Source of the DNA: Planctomycetota bacterium
Lineage (GTDB): Bacteria; Planctomycetota; Planctomycetia; Isosphaerales; Isosphaeraceae
Length of the DNA stretch: 32,501 nt
Assembly: GCA_021791715.1 (NCBI GenBank)
Contig: JAJYWB010000079.1
Span: 1 to 32,501, forward strand
Direction: 5' to 3'
The position numbers and the translations under genes are program-made. The notes under the pieces are model-generated. The model was not told where the DNA came from, searched no databases, and saw only the letters and a program-made list of their open reading frames with translations. Positions 16,298 to 23,993 of this stretch are shown piece by piece (position 1 is the stretch's first letter; every line of letters begins with the position of its first letter).

Positions 16298-16374
16298 CGC
16301 CGGGGAGCTTTAGGGGGATGGGACCAAAGTTCAAGCGTCAGGGCGCCGATAGCCTCATTCGGGAGGATCTCAAT

Positions 16375-17196
16375 ATGCGTTCCATGGCATGGCTGTCTGA
16401 AAAAGGGGGAACGGGCAAAACAACCTCGGCGATCAACGTCGCCGCGGCGCTCGCCCGTAAGAAGTTCCGCGTCCTCTTGGTCGATTGCGATCCCCAGGCG
16501 AATACGTCGTTCGTGCTCCTGGGAGGCCATATCGCCGAACCGCCCACCCTCGCGCACGTCCTCATAGGGCAGGGGGAGGCGCGCGACGCAATCCGGAAAA
16601 CTCGCTACGATCGGCTCGATCTGCTCCCCGCCGACGTCACCCTCGCCGACGCCAATCTGGCGCTCGCCGTCGAACTCGGTCGTGAACGACGCCTCAAAGT
16701 CGCTCTCGAATCGGTCGATCGTGATTATGATTATGTCGTTCTCGATACCTCGCCGCAACGTTCGCTCTTAAACGTTAACGTCATGAACTACGTTCAAGAT
16801 GTTTACGTACCCGTCGATCCCGGAATCTTCTCGCTTTCGGGGTTGGGACAACTTCAGGCCGCGGTCGCCGAGGTCGCAAGGTTTCTCGATAACCCCAACC
16901 TCAAAATCGGCGGACTCGTCCTCACCAGAATGCAACGAAACAATGTATGCAAAGATGTAGAAAATCAATTGAGAGAGCTGTTCGGCGACCTCGTTTTTCC
17001 CACGATGATCCCCCACAGCATCAAGATCGAGGAGGCGCACGGTCGGTTCGTCTCGGTTCTGGATTACGCCCCCAAAAGTCCGGGTGCGCAGGCATATGTC
17101 CAACTTGTCGAGGAGATTTTGAATCATGGCCGAGAAGCGAACGGGCCTGGCGCCGCTGCCGACCGGACTGTTGCTGAGACCGTCCACGCAGCCTAA
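16375..17196 (+). CDS. parA: Plasmid partition ATPase ParA
   Basis: A 273-residue protein from ATG 16375, preceded by GGGAGGA at 16361-16367 (7-nt spacing). The frame is open to 15679 but that part reads only repeats. Residues 9-18 ('EKGGTGKTTS') are the deviant Walker A motif with the signature lysine K10. 'VLLVDCDPQANTS' (33-45) is the Walker A' segment and 'YDYVVLDTSP' the Walker B. There is no N-terminal helix-turn-helix, so it is a short, type Ib-like ParA. Such proteins move plasmid copies by ATP-dependent binding to nucleoid DNA, stimulated by a partner bound at the centromere. The next gene, overlapping by 71 bp, encodes a ribbon-helix-helix protein that fits as that partner. Confidence 0.9.
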   Translation: MRSMAWLSEKGGTGKTTSAINVAAALARKKFRVLLVDCDPQANTSFVLLGGHIAEPPTLAHVLIGQGEARDAIRKTRYDRLDLLPADVTLADANLALAVELGRERRLKVALESVDRDYDYVVLDTSPQRSLLNVNVMNYVQDVYVPVDPGIFSLSGLGQLQAAVAEVARFLDNPNLKIGGLVLTRMQRNNVCKDVENQLRELFGDLVFPTMIPHSIKIEEAHGRFVSVLDYAPKSPGAQAYVQLVEEILNHGREANGPGAAADRTVAETVHAA

Positions 17197-17812
17197 AGCC
17201 GAGGCTGAGAAACCCGAGCCGGTCAAAGCCGAAACTTCGCGGGTTGAGGCCTCGAACGCGAAGGTTGCGCACGCTCAGCACGAAGTCGAGGTGAAATCGA
17301 CGCGTCGCGAGCCTCAGGCATATGCGGTCGCGGTCGAGCGCGAACACGAACACGAACATGAACACGAACGAGAGCTCGCCGAATCGTTCGATCACGGCGA
17401 TCGTCGGACGAACGACCGAGGTTTCATCGAAGACTCGGCCGAACGCGCGGGGGGTTATCGGACGGAAGGTCGCCAAGCGGGGATCGATTCGAAGGGACAA
17501 GAATCGAAGGGGGACGAAGCGCGAGGATCGGTCGCATCTTCGGCTTCGGTCGCATCTTCGGCTCAATCGGCTTCGTCGTTAAATTCGACGACTTCGGCGC
17601 AATCGGCTTCGTCGGGCTCGGTTCAAACGACGCGGACCCGGCGGAAGAAGACGGTTTATACCGAGACGAAAGGTCGTAAGCTTTACTTGCCCGATGAGAT
17701 TCATGATCGATTGCGGCTGTTGGCGTTCAGCAGGCGCGAGAAGGTTTCGACGATCGCCGCCGAGATCCTCGACCGAAACCTGCCGCGGCTGAGGATCGAG
17801 CGCGAGGCTTGA
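17126..17812 (+). CDS. Ribbon-helix-helix centromere-binding partner of ParA
   Basis: A 228-residue protein from ATG 17126 (GAGGAG at 17110-17115), overlapping the parA 3' end by 71 bp in another frame. Residues 185-222 read 'KLYLPDEIHDRLRLLAFSRR' then 'EKVSTIAAEILDRNL': one strand, helix, turn and helix, as in Arc/MetJ/CopG and ParG-type proteins, which bind DNA as dimers through the paired strands. The first 180 residues look disordered: Ala/Glu/Lys-rich at the start (possible ParA-stimulating tail), a His/Glu tract at 71-84, then Ser/Ala repeats. The long disordered arm is unusual for this kind of partner, which is often about 100 residues. It probably also represses the par operon. No ParB/Spo0J motif is seen. 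Confidence 0.75.
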   Translation: MAEKRTGLAPLPTGLLLRPSTQPKAEAEKPEPVKAETSRVEASNAKVAHAQHEVEVKSTRREPQAYAVAVEREHEHEHEHERELAESFDHGDRRTNDRGFIEDSAERAGGYRTEGRQAGIDSKGQESKGDEARGSVASSASVASSAQSASSLNSTTSAQSASSGSVQTTRTRRKKTVYTETKGRKLYLPDEIHDRLRLLAFSRREKVSTIAAEILDRNLPRLRIEREA

Positions 17813-17847
17813 TCGACGCGGCGGCGATCCGTCGAGCGAGAGGGTGG

Positions 17848-17863
17848 GGGGGCGATCGCCCCC
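17848..17863. terminator. GC hairpin after the partition operon
   Basis: GGGGGCGATCGCCCCC is a perfect 16-bp palindrome 36 bp after the ribbon-helix-helix stop codon. As RNA it would form a very short-looped hairpin, and no T-run follows, so it may be a weak or Rho-assisted terminator, or an operator. Confidence 0.3.
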
Positions 17864-17946
17864 TCCGATCGCGCGAGAGGAGACGTGCAAGCGGCGTTTT
17901 ATTTGTTAAAATTCTTATTAATCAATCATCAATAGAGCGAACATCA

Positions 17947-19293
17947 ATGATGAATACGGATACCGAGCGGAAAGAGGAATCGACGGCGGGCGCCGAGCGG
18001 CTGCGGATCGCGGCGTACGGTTTCGTGCTTCGCGACGCGGGGAGCGTGGCGTCGGCGGGATCCGAGCTTTGCGCGGCTTTGTTGCGACTCGGTTGTTCGA
18101 TCGATTTTTACGTCGCGGCGGGATTCGTCGATCCGGTCGAGCTTAAGGAGCATTCGGGTTATACATATCGACCGATATCGGTTTTCGGCGTCCCCGCGAT
18201 TTGGAAGTTTATAGAAACATGTGTACCTAAAAAGATGCAGAGAATGACGATATGGTTGTATTCTCAGGTTTCGCAGTATTTGCACAATCGCGCGATTGCG
18301 AAGGCGATTCGGAAACGGCACGCCGAGTCGCCTTATGATATTTTGTTGGTGATCGGGCTTTTGCCGCCGTTTCGGATCGAGGGGCTCGCCTGCGCGGCGT
18401 GGCCTCAGGGACCTCCCAACGGAGAAGCCGACGCTCTTCGATCGTCGCGGGAGCGATTAATCCGCTATTCGGGACGATTGACATATGCATTGCTTATGTA
18501 TCTATATTGGTGGAAGAGAATCGAGGCGCGGCGGTTCATGAGGAACGCGGACGCGATTTTATGCGGGAGCAAATGGACGGCGGGGGCGTGGGAGCGGCTC
18601 GGGGCTTCGAGATCGATCGTTTATCCCGTCGCTTATCCGTTCGACGTCGACGCGTTTCAGTCGAGTCGATCGACCGCGGGGGAGGGGGGCGACTCGGAGT
18701 TCGACGTCCCGGGCGAGGGGCCGCTGATTTTATGGCTGGGACGGATCGTGCCGCGGAAACGGATCGATCTGGCTCTCGAAGGATTTAAACGGTTGCGACA
18801 ATCGGGCCGAAAGGCGCGATTGCTCGTGATCGGCCGGATCTCGTACGCGCGGGGTTACCGAAAACTCATCAGCGAATATCAAAATCTTGAAGGTTTTTCG
18901 TATCGAGAAGCGATTCCGCATCATTCGGTTCCGGCGCTGTTGCGCAAGACCGGGGCGATACTTCAGCCGAGCGAGAACGAGGACATCGGGTCGACGGTGA
19001 TCGAGGGATTGGCGAGCGGCGTACCGGCGATTTTGGGCGCGACGAACGGGACGAAGGATTATGTGGGAGAAACGTCGGTCGTTTTTCCGTCGTACGATCC
19101 CGACGCGGTTTGCTCGGCGTTGTGTGAAACGCTCGATCGCTTGAGCCGCGACGACGGATCGATCGCCGACGAATGCGTCGCGCAGGCGCGTCGCGCCTTC
19201 GATACCGAATCGGTCGCGCGCCGCGTCCTCGAAATCGCGCGGGAAACGATCGAACGAACCGCGATCGGTCGTAATTCAAAGAACAAAACATAA
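17947..19293 (+). CDS. Glycosyltransferase family 4 protein
   Basis: A 448-residue protein from ATG 17947; the frame extends upstream to 17809 but that part overlaps the par operon's end and is Arg-rich. The C-terminal domain has the nucleotide-sugar site of GT-B enzymes: 'LILWLGRIVPRKRIDLALEG' at about 260 and 'ENEDIGSTVIEGLASGVPAI' at about 343-362, where the two acidic residues correspond to the E-x7-E motif of family 4. The N-terminal domain ('GSVASAGSELCAALLRLG', about 30-47) is the acceptor side. The enzyme probably transfers a sugar from a nucleotide donor to a lipid-linked glycan at the cytoplasmic membrane. It is the first gene of the glycan locus and is separated from the next glycosyltransferase by a divergent gene pair. 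Its sugar specificity cannot be told. Confidence 0.8.
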   Translation: MMNTDTERKEESTAGAERLRIAAYGFVLRDAGSVASAGSELCAALLRLGCSIDFYVAAGFVDPVELKEHSGYTYRPISVFGVPAIWKFIETCVPKKMQRMTIWLYSQVSQYLHNRAIAKAIRKRHAESPYDILLVIGLLPPFRIEGLACAAWPQGPPNGEADALRSSRERLIRYSGRLTYALLMYLYWWKRIEARRFMRNADAILCGSKWTAGAWERLGASRSIVYPVAYPFDVDAFQSSRSTAGEGGDSEFDVPGEGPLILWLGRIVPRKRIDLALEGFKRLRQSGRKARLLVIGRISYARGYRKLISEYQNLEGFSYREAIPHHSVPALLRKTGAILQPSENEDIGSTVIEGLASGVPAILGATNGTKDYVGETSVVFPSYDPDAVCSALCETLDRLSRDDGSIADECVAQARRAFDTESVARRVLEIARETIERTAIGRNSKNKT

Positions 19294-19417
19294 ATGTATA
19301 TTAAATATAAAGAGATTCAGTGTAAAGAATCCGAGGCGAACGTCTCGAGCGTCGTCGGGGAGATCGACGCGGCGAGGCGAGGAGTCTTCGCTCGGCGCCG
19401 AATCGCGTTTCGGACGA

Positions 19418-19954
19418 TTATTCGATCAGTTTGGTCATCAACGCATCGGGAAGCCAAAGGCCGATCGCCAACCCGTAAAGGTAATCAAACCAAACAATCG
19501 ATAATATATTGGCGACGAAGATCAAGACGACGAGGGGGTAACTTATCATCGCCCAAATATTACCCCTTGAGGTCGCGAGCCGACACGAATTCCACAATCC
19601 CTTCGCGTCCGCGGTCGACGGGAAAGCGTGCATCCCGATCGATATACCCAGATATAAAATTACGTACGTCCATGGCTCGGTCGACCGAAATAATCGCATC
19701 GGAGCGACGACGGGAAAACATATTAAAATGCACAATAAAGAATTGACGAAAAACGGACCCGTCGCGATCAAAAACGACGAGGTGAAATCGTCGGTTTGTT
19801 CGTGAATCACGTAACCGCACGGGTCGCCGATCCGAAAATAACAGACGTCGAGAACCGCGATTCGACGCAGCCGACACATCCAAAAATGCGCGGCCTCGTG
19901 AACGATAACACCCGGAAACGTGGCGATCGCGATGAGAAATCCTGGGATTATCAT
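19418..19954 (-). CDS. HEXXH membrane metalloprotease-like protein
   Basis: A 178-residue membrane protein on the - strand, starting at ATG 19954. Only one base separates it from the stop codon of the upstream gene, so the two are translationally coupled. 'VIVHEAAHFWMCRL' places a zinc-binding HEXXH (H19-E20-A-A-H23) inside the first membrane segment, as in M50/site-2 protease-like families. 'HAFPSTADAKGLWN' near residue 121 may supply the third metal ligand (Asp). Four to five hydrophobic segments can be counted, including 'FLIATGPFFVNSLLCILICF' and 'ISYPLVVLIFVANILSIVWF'. Small proteins of this type are often annotated as M50 or DUF3267 family. The substrate is unknown; its partner gene encodes a zinc-ribbon/TPR membrane protein. 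Confidence 0.65.
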   Translation of the reverse strand: MIIPGFLIAIATFPGVIVHEAAHFWMCRLRRIAVLDVCYFRIGDPCGYVIHEQTDDFTSSFLIATGPFFVNSLLCILICFPVVAPMRLFRSTEPWTYVILYLGISIGMHAFPSTADAKGLWNSCRLATSRGNIWAMISYPLVVLIFVANILSIVWFDYLYGLAIGLWLPDALMTKLIE

Positions 19955-19955
19955 G

Positions 19956-20960
19956 TTAATGACCTTTAGAATCGGGACGCGAATCGGGGTTTGGAATCGG
20001 CGCCGGAGGGGATTGCGCCTCGGTGGAACGATCGCGGCGGGATCGTCTCGCGGGAAAGCGCCGCGCGAATTCCTTTGGACTAATAATCTCGCGTGTTTCG
20101 ATCCGATACATAATTTGATCTTCAAAAGCTTCAAGTTGATCTTTCGGCATGGCGTTCGAGGGAGGAAGTTTTTGGGCGCGGGCGATTCGTTCGAGAGCCT
20201 CGGTTTTGAAGCGTTCCTCGCCCGTTTGCGCGAACTTCGCGGCGAGCGCCAAGGCGACCGAGATCGCCCCGAGCGGATCGTTGCGATCGATGTTTTCGAG
20301 CGACAGCGCGGATTTGAGATATTGATCATAATCTTTATTATCGAAGGCGTCGAGCATTTCACAAATTTCGATCACCGCGGCGAGGGTTGGTTGATTTTCG
20401 GGCGCCTCGGCGATCAACCCCGCCTTGAGGAAGGGAATCGCCTCTTTCATCCGCTTTTGAAGGTAAAGCGCGACGCCGCGATAAAGCTTGGCCGATTGAT
20501 CGAACCGAGCGTCTTCGGGGACGTTCCACGCCGCGGATTCAAAGGCGCTCGCCGCTCGCTCGAAATCGCCTCGCTCGATCGCGCGATTCGCCGATTTGTA
20601 TTGAATATATCCATAAATAAAACGGAAATTGCGCACATACGTACCGACGACGACGATCGCGAGAACCGCGGCGGCGATTTTGAGCTTAAGCGGAAACGGA
20701 CGACGCAGAGCGAACGCGCACGATTCGCAGATCGGCGTTCCTTTGATCGTTTCGAGTTCTTGATCGCCGAAATCGGCGCGGCAACGGCCGCAAACGGTGG
20801 GGTCGACGCGTTTGACGACGTTCGCCGACTCGATCTCGATATCGCTCATTTTCGAGAAACGAGCGCGGGCGCAGGGGTCGCAATAAATCACGCCGAACGC
20901 CTCGATCGTGTCGTTAAGCGGGAACGTCCGCCGGCATTGCGAACAGGTCGATTGTTTCAT
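19956..20960 (-). CDS. Double zinc-ribbon, single-TM, TPR-containing membrane protein
   Basis: A 334-residue protein on the - strand. Two CXXC...CXXC zinc ribbons occupy the N-terminus: C6/C9 with C27/C30, and C57/C60 with C78/C81. One transmembrane helix follows at about 93-110 ('KIAAAVLAIVVVGTYV'). The remaining 220 residues are alpha-helical with TPR-like pairs ('YKSANRAIERGDFERAASAF', 'AKLYRGVALYLQKRMKEAIP'). The protein presumably keeps its zinc ribbons in the cytoplasm and the helical repeats outside. It forms a two-gene operon with the HEXXH protein (1-bp gap) and is divergent from the 21155 glycosyltransferase, so the pair may adjust or process components of the glycan machinery. The exact role is unknown. 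Confidence 0.65.
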   Translation of the reverse strand: MKQSTCSQCRRTFPLNDTIEAFGVIYCDPCARARFSKMSDIEIESANVVKRVDPTVCGRCRADFGDQELETIKGTPICESCAFALRRPFPLKLKIAAAVLAIVVVGTYVRNFRFIYGYIQYKSANRAIERGDFERAASAFESAAWNVPEDARFDQSAKLYRGVALYLQKRMKEAIPFLKAGLIAEAPENQPTLAAVIEICEMLDAFDNKDYDQYLKSALSLENIDRNDPLGAISVALALAAKFAQTGEERFKTEALERIARAQKLPPSNAMPKDQLEAFEDQIMYRIETREIISPKEFARRFPARRSRRDRSTEAQSPPAPIPNPDSRPDSKGH

Positions 20961-21154
20961 GTGAATCGGCTTGAGAGAGACGATGAGAAATCAATTGGAG
21001 GCATTTTATCAAACCTTCGCGAGATCGTTCAAGAATCCGCGCCGTTCGTTCAAAACGGCTATCGAGCTTTCGCCTCGCGAGCTACACTCGATGAAACGCT
21101 CGTCGGCGATCGCGCGACGTACATAACGTCAATTAGGCTCGTAAAAAAAAGCAT
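20961..21154. promoter_or_regulatory. Divergent promoter region
   Basis: This 194-bp gap separates the start of the - strand zinc-ribbon/protease operon from the + strand glycosyltransferase at 21155, so it must hold promoters for both unless each is read from further away. An AT-rich block (about 20987-21012) and a TACATAACG run near 21120 are candidates; no consensus box could be assigned with certainty. Confidence 0.35.
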
Positions 21155-22489
21155 ATGAAAATTATATTTTATCAGACCGAGGGTCGGATCGGCGGCGCCG
21201 AGATGAGCATGTTGGACGTTCTCGCCGAGATTCGTCGAGCGCGACCCGATTGGCCTCTTTTCGTGGTGTTGGGCGCGGAGGGACCGATTCGTGGGGAGAT
21301 CGAGGCGATGGGCGTCGGTTGCGAGGTCGTCGCGCTGCCGGGTCGGGCGTCGCGGTTGGGGGACGCGGGGGCGATCCGCTCGTTCGATCGGTTGGCGACG
21401 TTGGGGAAGATGATCGCCGCGGCGCCGGCGACTCTCGGTTATGTCGCGAAATTGCGTCGCGTTTTCGATCGACTTCGGCCCGACTTGATCCAAACGAACG
21501 GGATGAAGGCGCACGTACTCGCGGCGCGGGGGGCTCGGAGCGGAACGCCGATATTGTGGCATGTGCATGATTATATATCTTCGCGATCAATTATGTCGAT
21601 TTTATTAAATAAAGAGGCGCGAAGGCGAGCCGCGCGGGGGGGGTTGATCGTGATCACGGAGTCGCGGTCGGTGGCGGCGGACGCCGAGCGTGCGCTCGGG
21701 AAAGCGGGGGGCGTATTGATTCGGGCGATTCATAACGCGGTCGACGTCGATCGATTTTCGCCGGGAACGGAGGAATCGAGGGTTCAAGCCGCCGCGTCGC
21801 TCGATCGCGCGGCGGGTTTCGGGCCCGCGCCCGAGGGGACGGTTCGCGTCGGTTTGATCGCCACGTACGCGATCTGGAAGGGGCACGAAGTTTTCCTCGA
21901 AGCCGCCTCCATGCTTGATTTCTCGCGTCCAATTCGGTTGTATATTATTGGAGGACCGATCTATCGATCGACCGGATCGCAGCATACGGTGGAAGCGCTT
22001 CGGGATCGGATTGACGTGCTAGGATTGCGTGACCGCGTCGGTTTGACGGGTCACATCGCCGACCCCGCCGCGGCGATTCTGGGGGTCGACGTCGTCGTCC
22101 ACGCGAGCGTTCGACCCGAGCCTTTCGGTCGGGTGATCGTCGAGGGGATGGCTTGCGGCAAGGCGGTGATCGTATCGGTTCCCGCGGACGATTGGAAGAC
22201 GATCGACTCGCCCCGTCGAGATCTCGAACCCGATTCCGGCGGAATCGAGCCGAAGGTTTCGGCGAGCGGAGCGACCGAGCTTTTTCGGCACGCGATCGAC
22301 GCTTTGGGCGTACCCGCGGGCGATCCGTCGGCTCTCGCCAAGGCGATCGATCGGCTGGCGAGCGATCACGAGCTGCGAACCAAGCTGGCGAACGAGGGGC
22401 GACGCGCCGCGATCGACCGATTCGATCGACGAAAACTCGCCGAAAAGTGGCTTCCGGTTTACGATCCGCGAGGATCGAGCGTCCCATGA
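21155..22489 (+). CDS. Glycosyltransferase family 4 protein
   Basis: A 444-residue protein from ATG 21155. It begins 'MKIIFYQTEGRIGGAEMSML', with the glycine-rich loop (R-x-G-G-A-E) typical of GT-B family 4 N-terminal domains. 'VGLIATYAIWKGHEVFLEAA' (about 229-248) and 'RPEPFGRVIVEGMACGKAVI' (about 320-339, with the E-x7-E glutamates) are the donor-side signatures. After the second motif there is an extended, variable insert before 'GVPAGDPSALAKAIDRLA', the usual C-terminal helix. It acts at the cytoplasmic side of the membrane in glycan assembly by inference from family and neighbours. It heads the forward run of genes that continues to 29256 and is separated by a possible terminator from the next one. 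Confidence 0.82.
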   Translation: MKIIFYQTEGRIGGAEMSMLDVLAEIRRARPDWPLFVVLGAEGPIRGEIEAMGVGCEVVALPGRASRLGDAGAIRSFDRLATLGKMIAAAPATLGYVAKLRRVFDRLRPDLIQTNGMKAHVLAARGARSGTPILWHVHDYISSRSIMSILLNKEARRRAARGGLIVITESRSVAADAERALGKAGGVLIRAIHNAVDVDRFSPGTEESRVQAAASLDRAAGFGPAPEGTVRVGLIATYAIWKGHEVFLEAASMLDFSRPIRLYIIGGPIYRSTGSQHTVEALRDRIDVLGLRDRVGLTGHIADPAAAILGVDVVVHASVRPEPFGRVIVEGMACGKAVIVSVPADDWKTIDSPRRDLEPDSGGIEPKVSASGATELFRHAIDALGVPAGDPSALAKAIDRLASDHELRTKLANEGRRAAIDRFDRRKLAEKWLPVYDPRGSSVP

Positions 22490-22536
22490 ATCAAGCTTGC
22501 GCGTAGGTTCTAAAACGAAGGCTCGGGACGAACCGC

Positions 22537-22594
22537 GGCCGAACGGCGAGGAAACGTTCGATACCGAGGTTCGTCTCGGCCGAAACTTTTTTTT
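22537..22594 (+). terminator. Possible terminator between glycosyltransferase genes
   Basis: GGCCGA (22537-22542) pairs with TCGGCC (22576-22581), and alternatively CCGAG (22564-22568) pairs with CTCGG (22575-22579); a T8 run follows at 22587-22594. The distance from stem to T-run is 5-7 bases, which is long for a classic Rho-independent terminator. Confidence 0.3.
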
Positions 22595-22687
22595 GTGTTG
22601 AACGCGACCTGGAAGTTCTCGTTCGGAACGGTCGATCAAGGAGGTTTCGCCGCGGTTCCGAAGGCGTCCGATGGAACATGCGATTAC

Positions 22688-23881
22688 ATGCGAAATCTTA
22701 GAATATGTCATCTGGGTAAATATTATCCGCCGATGCACGGTGGAATTGAAAATCATGTTCAAACATTGGCGCGCACGCAGGCCGAGCTCGGTCACGACGT
22801 GCGAGTGTTTTGTTTGAATCATGAATCGGGGCCGACGTTGCGCGAGTACGACGGGCCGATCGAGGTGACGCGGTTCGGCCGCGCCTTATCGGCGGCGAAG
22901 ATCGATTACTGCCCCGATTTGGCGTCCGAGCTGGCGCGGTTGGACGTCGACGTCGTACATTTGCAGGCGCCGAATCCGACGATGATCGTCGGATTGTTGT
23001 CGACGCGGATGAATCGACCGCTTGTCGTGACGTATCAAAGCGACGTCGTCAAGCAAAAGTTGCGCGGCGTGCTGTTTCGTCCGCTCGAGCGGATGGCGTA
23101 TCGGCGGGTTCGCGCCGTGATCGCGACGAGCCCGGTTTACGCGGAGGGTTCGTCGTTTTTGCGGGGGTACGCCGATCTGGTACGCGTCGTTCCGCTCGGG
23201 ATCGACCTGGCGCCGTTTCTCGAACCCGCGGCGGATCTCGTCGACCGCGCCGCGACGATTCGCGCCGAGCATCCCGGACCGATCTGGCTCGGGTGCGGCC
23301 GGCTCGTCTATTACAAGGGATTCATTCATGCGATTCGTGCGCTTTCACGTGTGGAAGGGAAATTGTTTTTGGTGGGGCAGGGGCCCGATCGCGCGGCGCT
23401 CGAGGCCGAGGCGCGCCGGCTCGGCGTTTCGGACCGGGTGATTTTTTTGGGGGGGCTTCCCGAGGCGCGCGATCTGATTCCGTATTATCTGGCGGCGACG
23501 GCGTTTTGGTTTCCTTCGAACGCGCGGAGCGAGGCGTTCGGTCTGGTTCAGGTCGAGGCGATGGCTTGCGGCAGTCCCGTGATCAACACGTCGATTCCAC
23601 ACAGCGGAGTGTCGTGGGTGAGCCGGCACGAGGAAACGGGGCTGACGGTGCCGATCGACGATCCCGTCGCGCTCGGCGACGCGGCGAATCGGTTGCTCCG
23701 CGAGCCCGGATTGCGCGATCGGCTCGGTTCGGCGGCGCGAAGGCGCGCCTTGACCGAGTTTAATCATCACACCATGACCGAGCGCAATCTCGCGGTTTAT
23801 CGCGAGGTTCTCGGCGAGCGAACCGATTCGATCGAGACGAAAATCGCTCGAATCGTCCCCGCGGCGTCGGTTAAATCGTGA
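22688..23881 (+). CDS. Glycosyltransferase family 4 protein (first of a tandem pair)
   Basis: A 397-residue protein from ATG 22688, chosen because the paralogue at 23994 begins at the matching residue (the frame is open 93 bp upstream). N-terminal 'ICHLGKYYPPMHGGIENHVQ' is the glycine-rich acceptor-side loop, 'YQSDVVKQK' a conserved family segment, 'GRLVYYKGFIHAIRALSRVE' (204-223) and 'SEAFGLVQVEAMACGSPVIN' (281-300) the nucleotide-sugar site with the E-x7-E pair. The pattern is close to mannosyl/galactosyl transferases of the WbdB/RfaG type, but specificity is not readable. Its 3' half is nearly identical at DNA level to that of the next gene, showing a recent tandem duplication. Confidence 0.85.
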   Translation: MRNLRICHLGKYYPPMHGGIENHVQTLARTQAELGHDVRVFCLNHESGPTLREYDGPIEVTRFGRALSAAKIDYCPDLASELARLDVDVVHLQAPNPTMIVGLLSTRMNRPLVVTYQSDVVKQKLRGVLFRPLERMAYRRVRAVIATSPVYAEGSSFLRGYADLVRVVPLGIDLAPFLEPAADLVDRAATIRAEHPGPIWLGCGRLVYYKGFIHAIRALSRVEGKLFLVGQGPDRAALEAEARRLGVSDRVIFLGGLPEARDLIPYYLAATAFWFPSNARSEAFGLVQVEAMACGSPVINTSIPHSGVSWVSRHEETGLTVPIDDPVALGDAANRLLREPGLRDRLGSAARRRALTEFNHHTMTERNLAVYREVLGERTDSIETKIARIVPAASVKS

Positions 23882-23993
23882 TTTTATCGATTGGATCGGA
23901 GGTCGACGGTTTATCATCCATCAAACGAATAACCGTGACGTTCAATACCTTTTGATAAATAGATCGGTATCGCTAACGAAGGTTAACTTTGAT

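Noticed and set aside
15679..16374. In-frame N-terminal extension of ParA (231 codons)
   Set aside because: It reads only the degenerate repeats, and a strong Shine-Dalgarno plus the family's normal length put the start at 16375.
19920..21158. A 412-codon frame on the + strand
   Set aside because: It is antisense to the zinc-ribbon/TPR gene, whose CXXC pairs, membrane helix and TPR pattern are clear; the + frame has no recognisable features.
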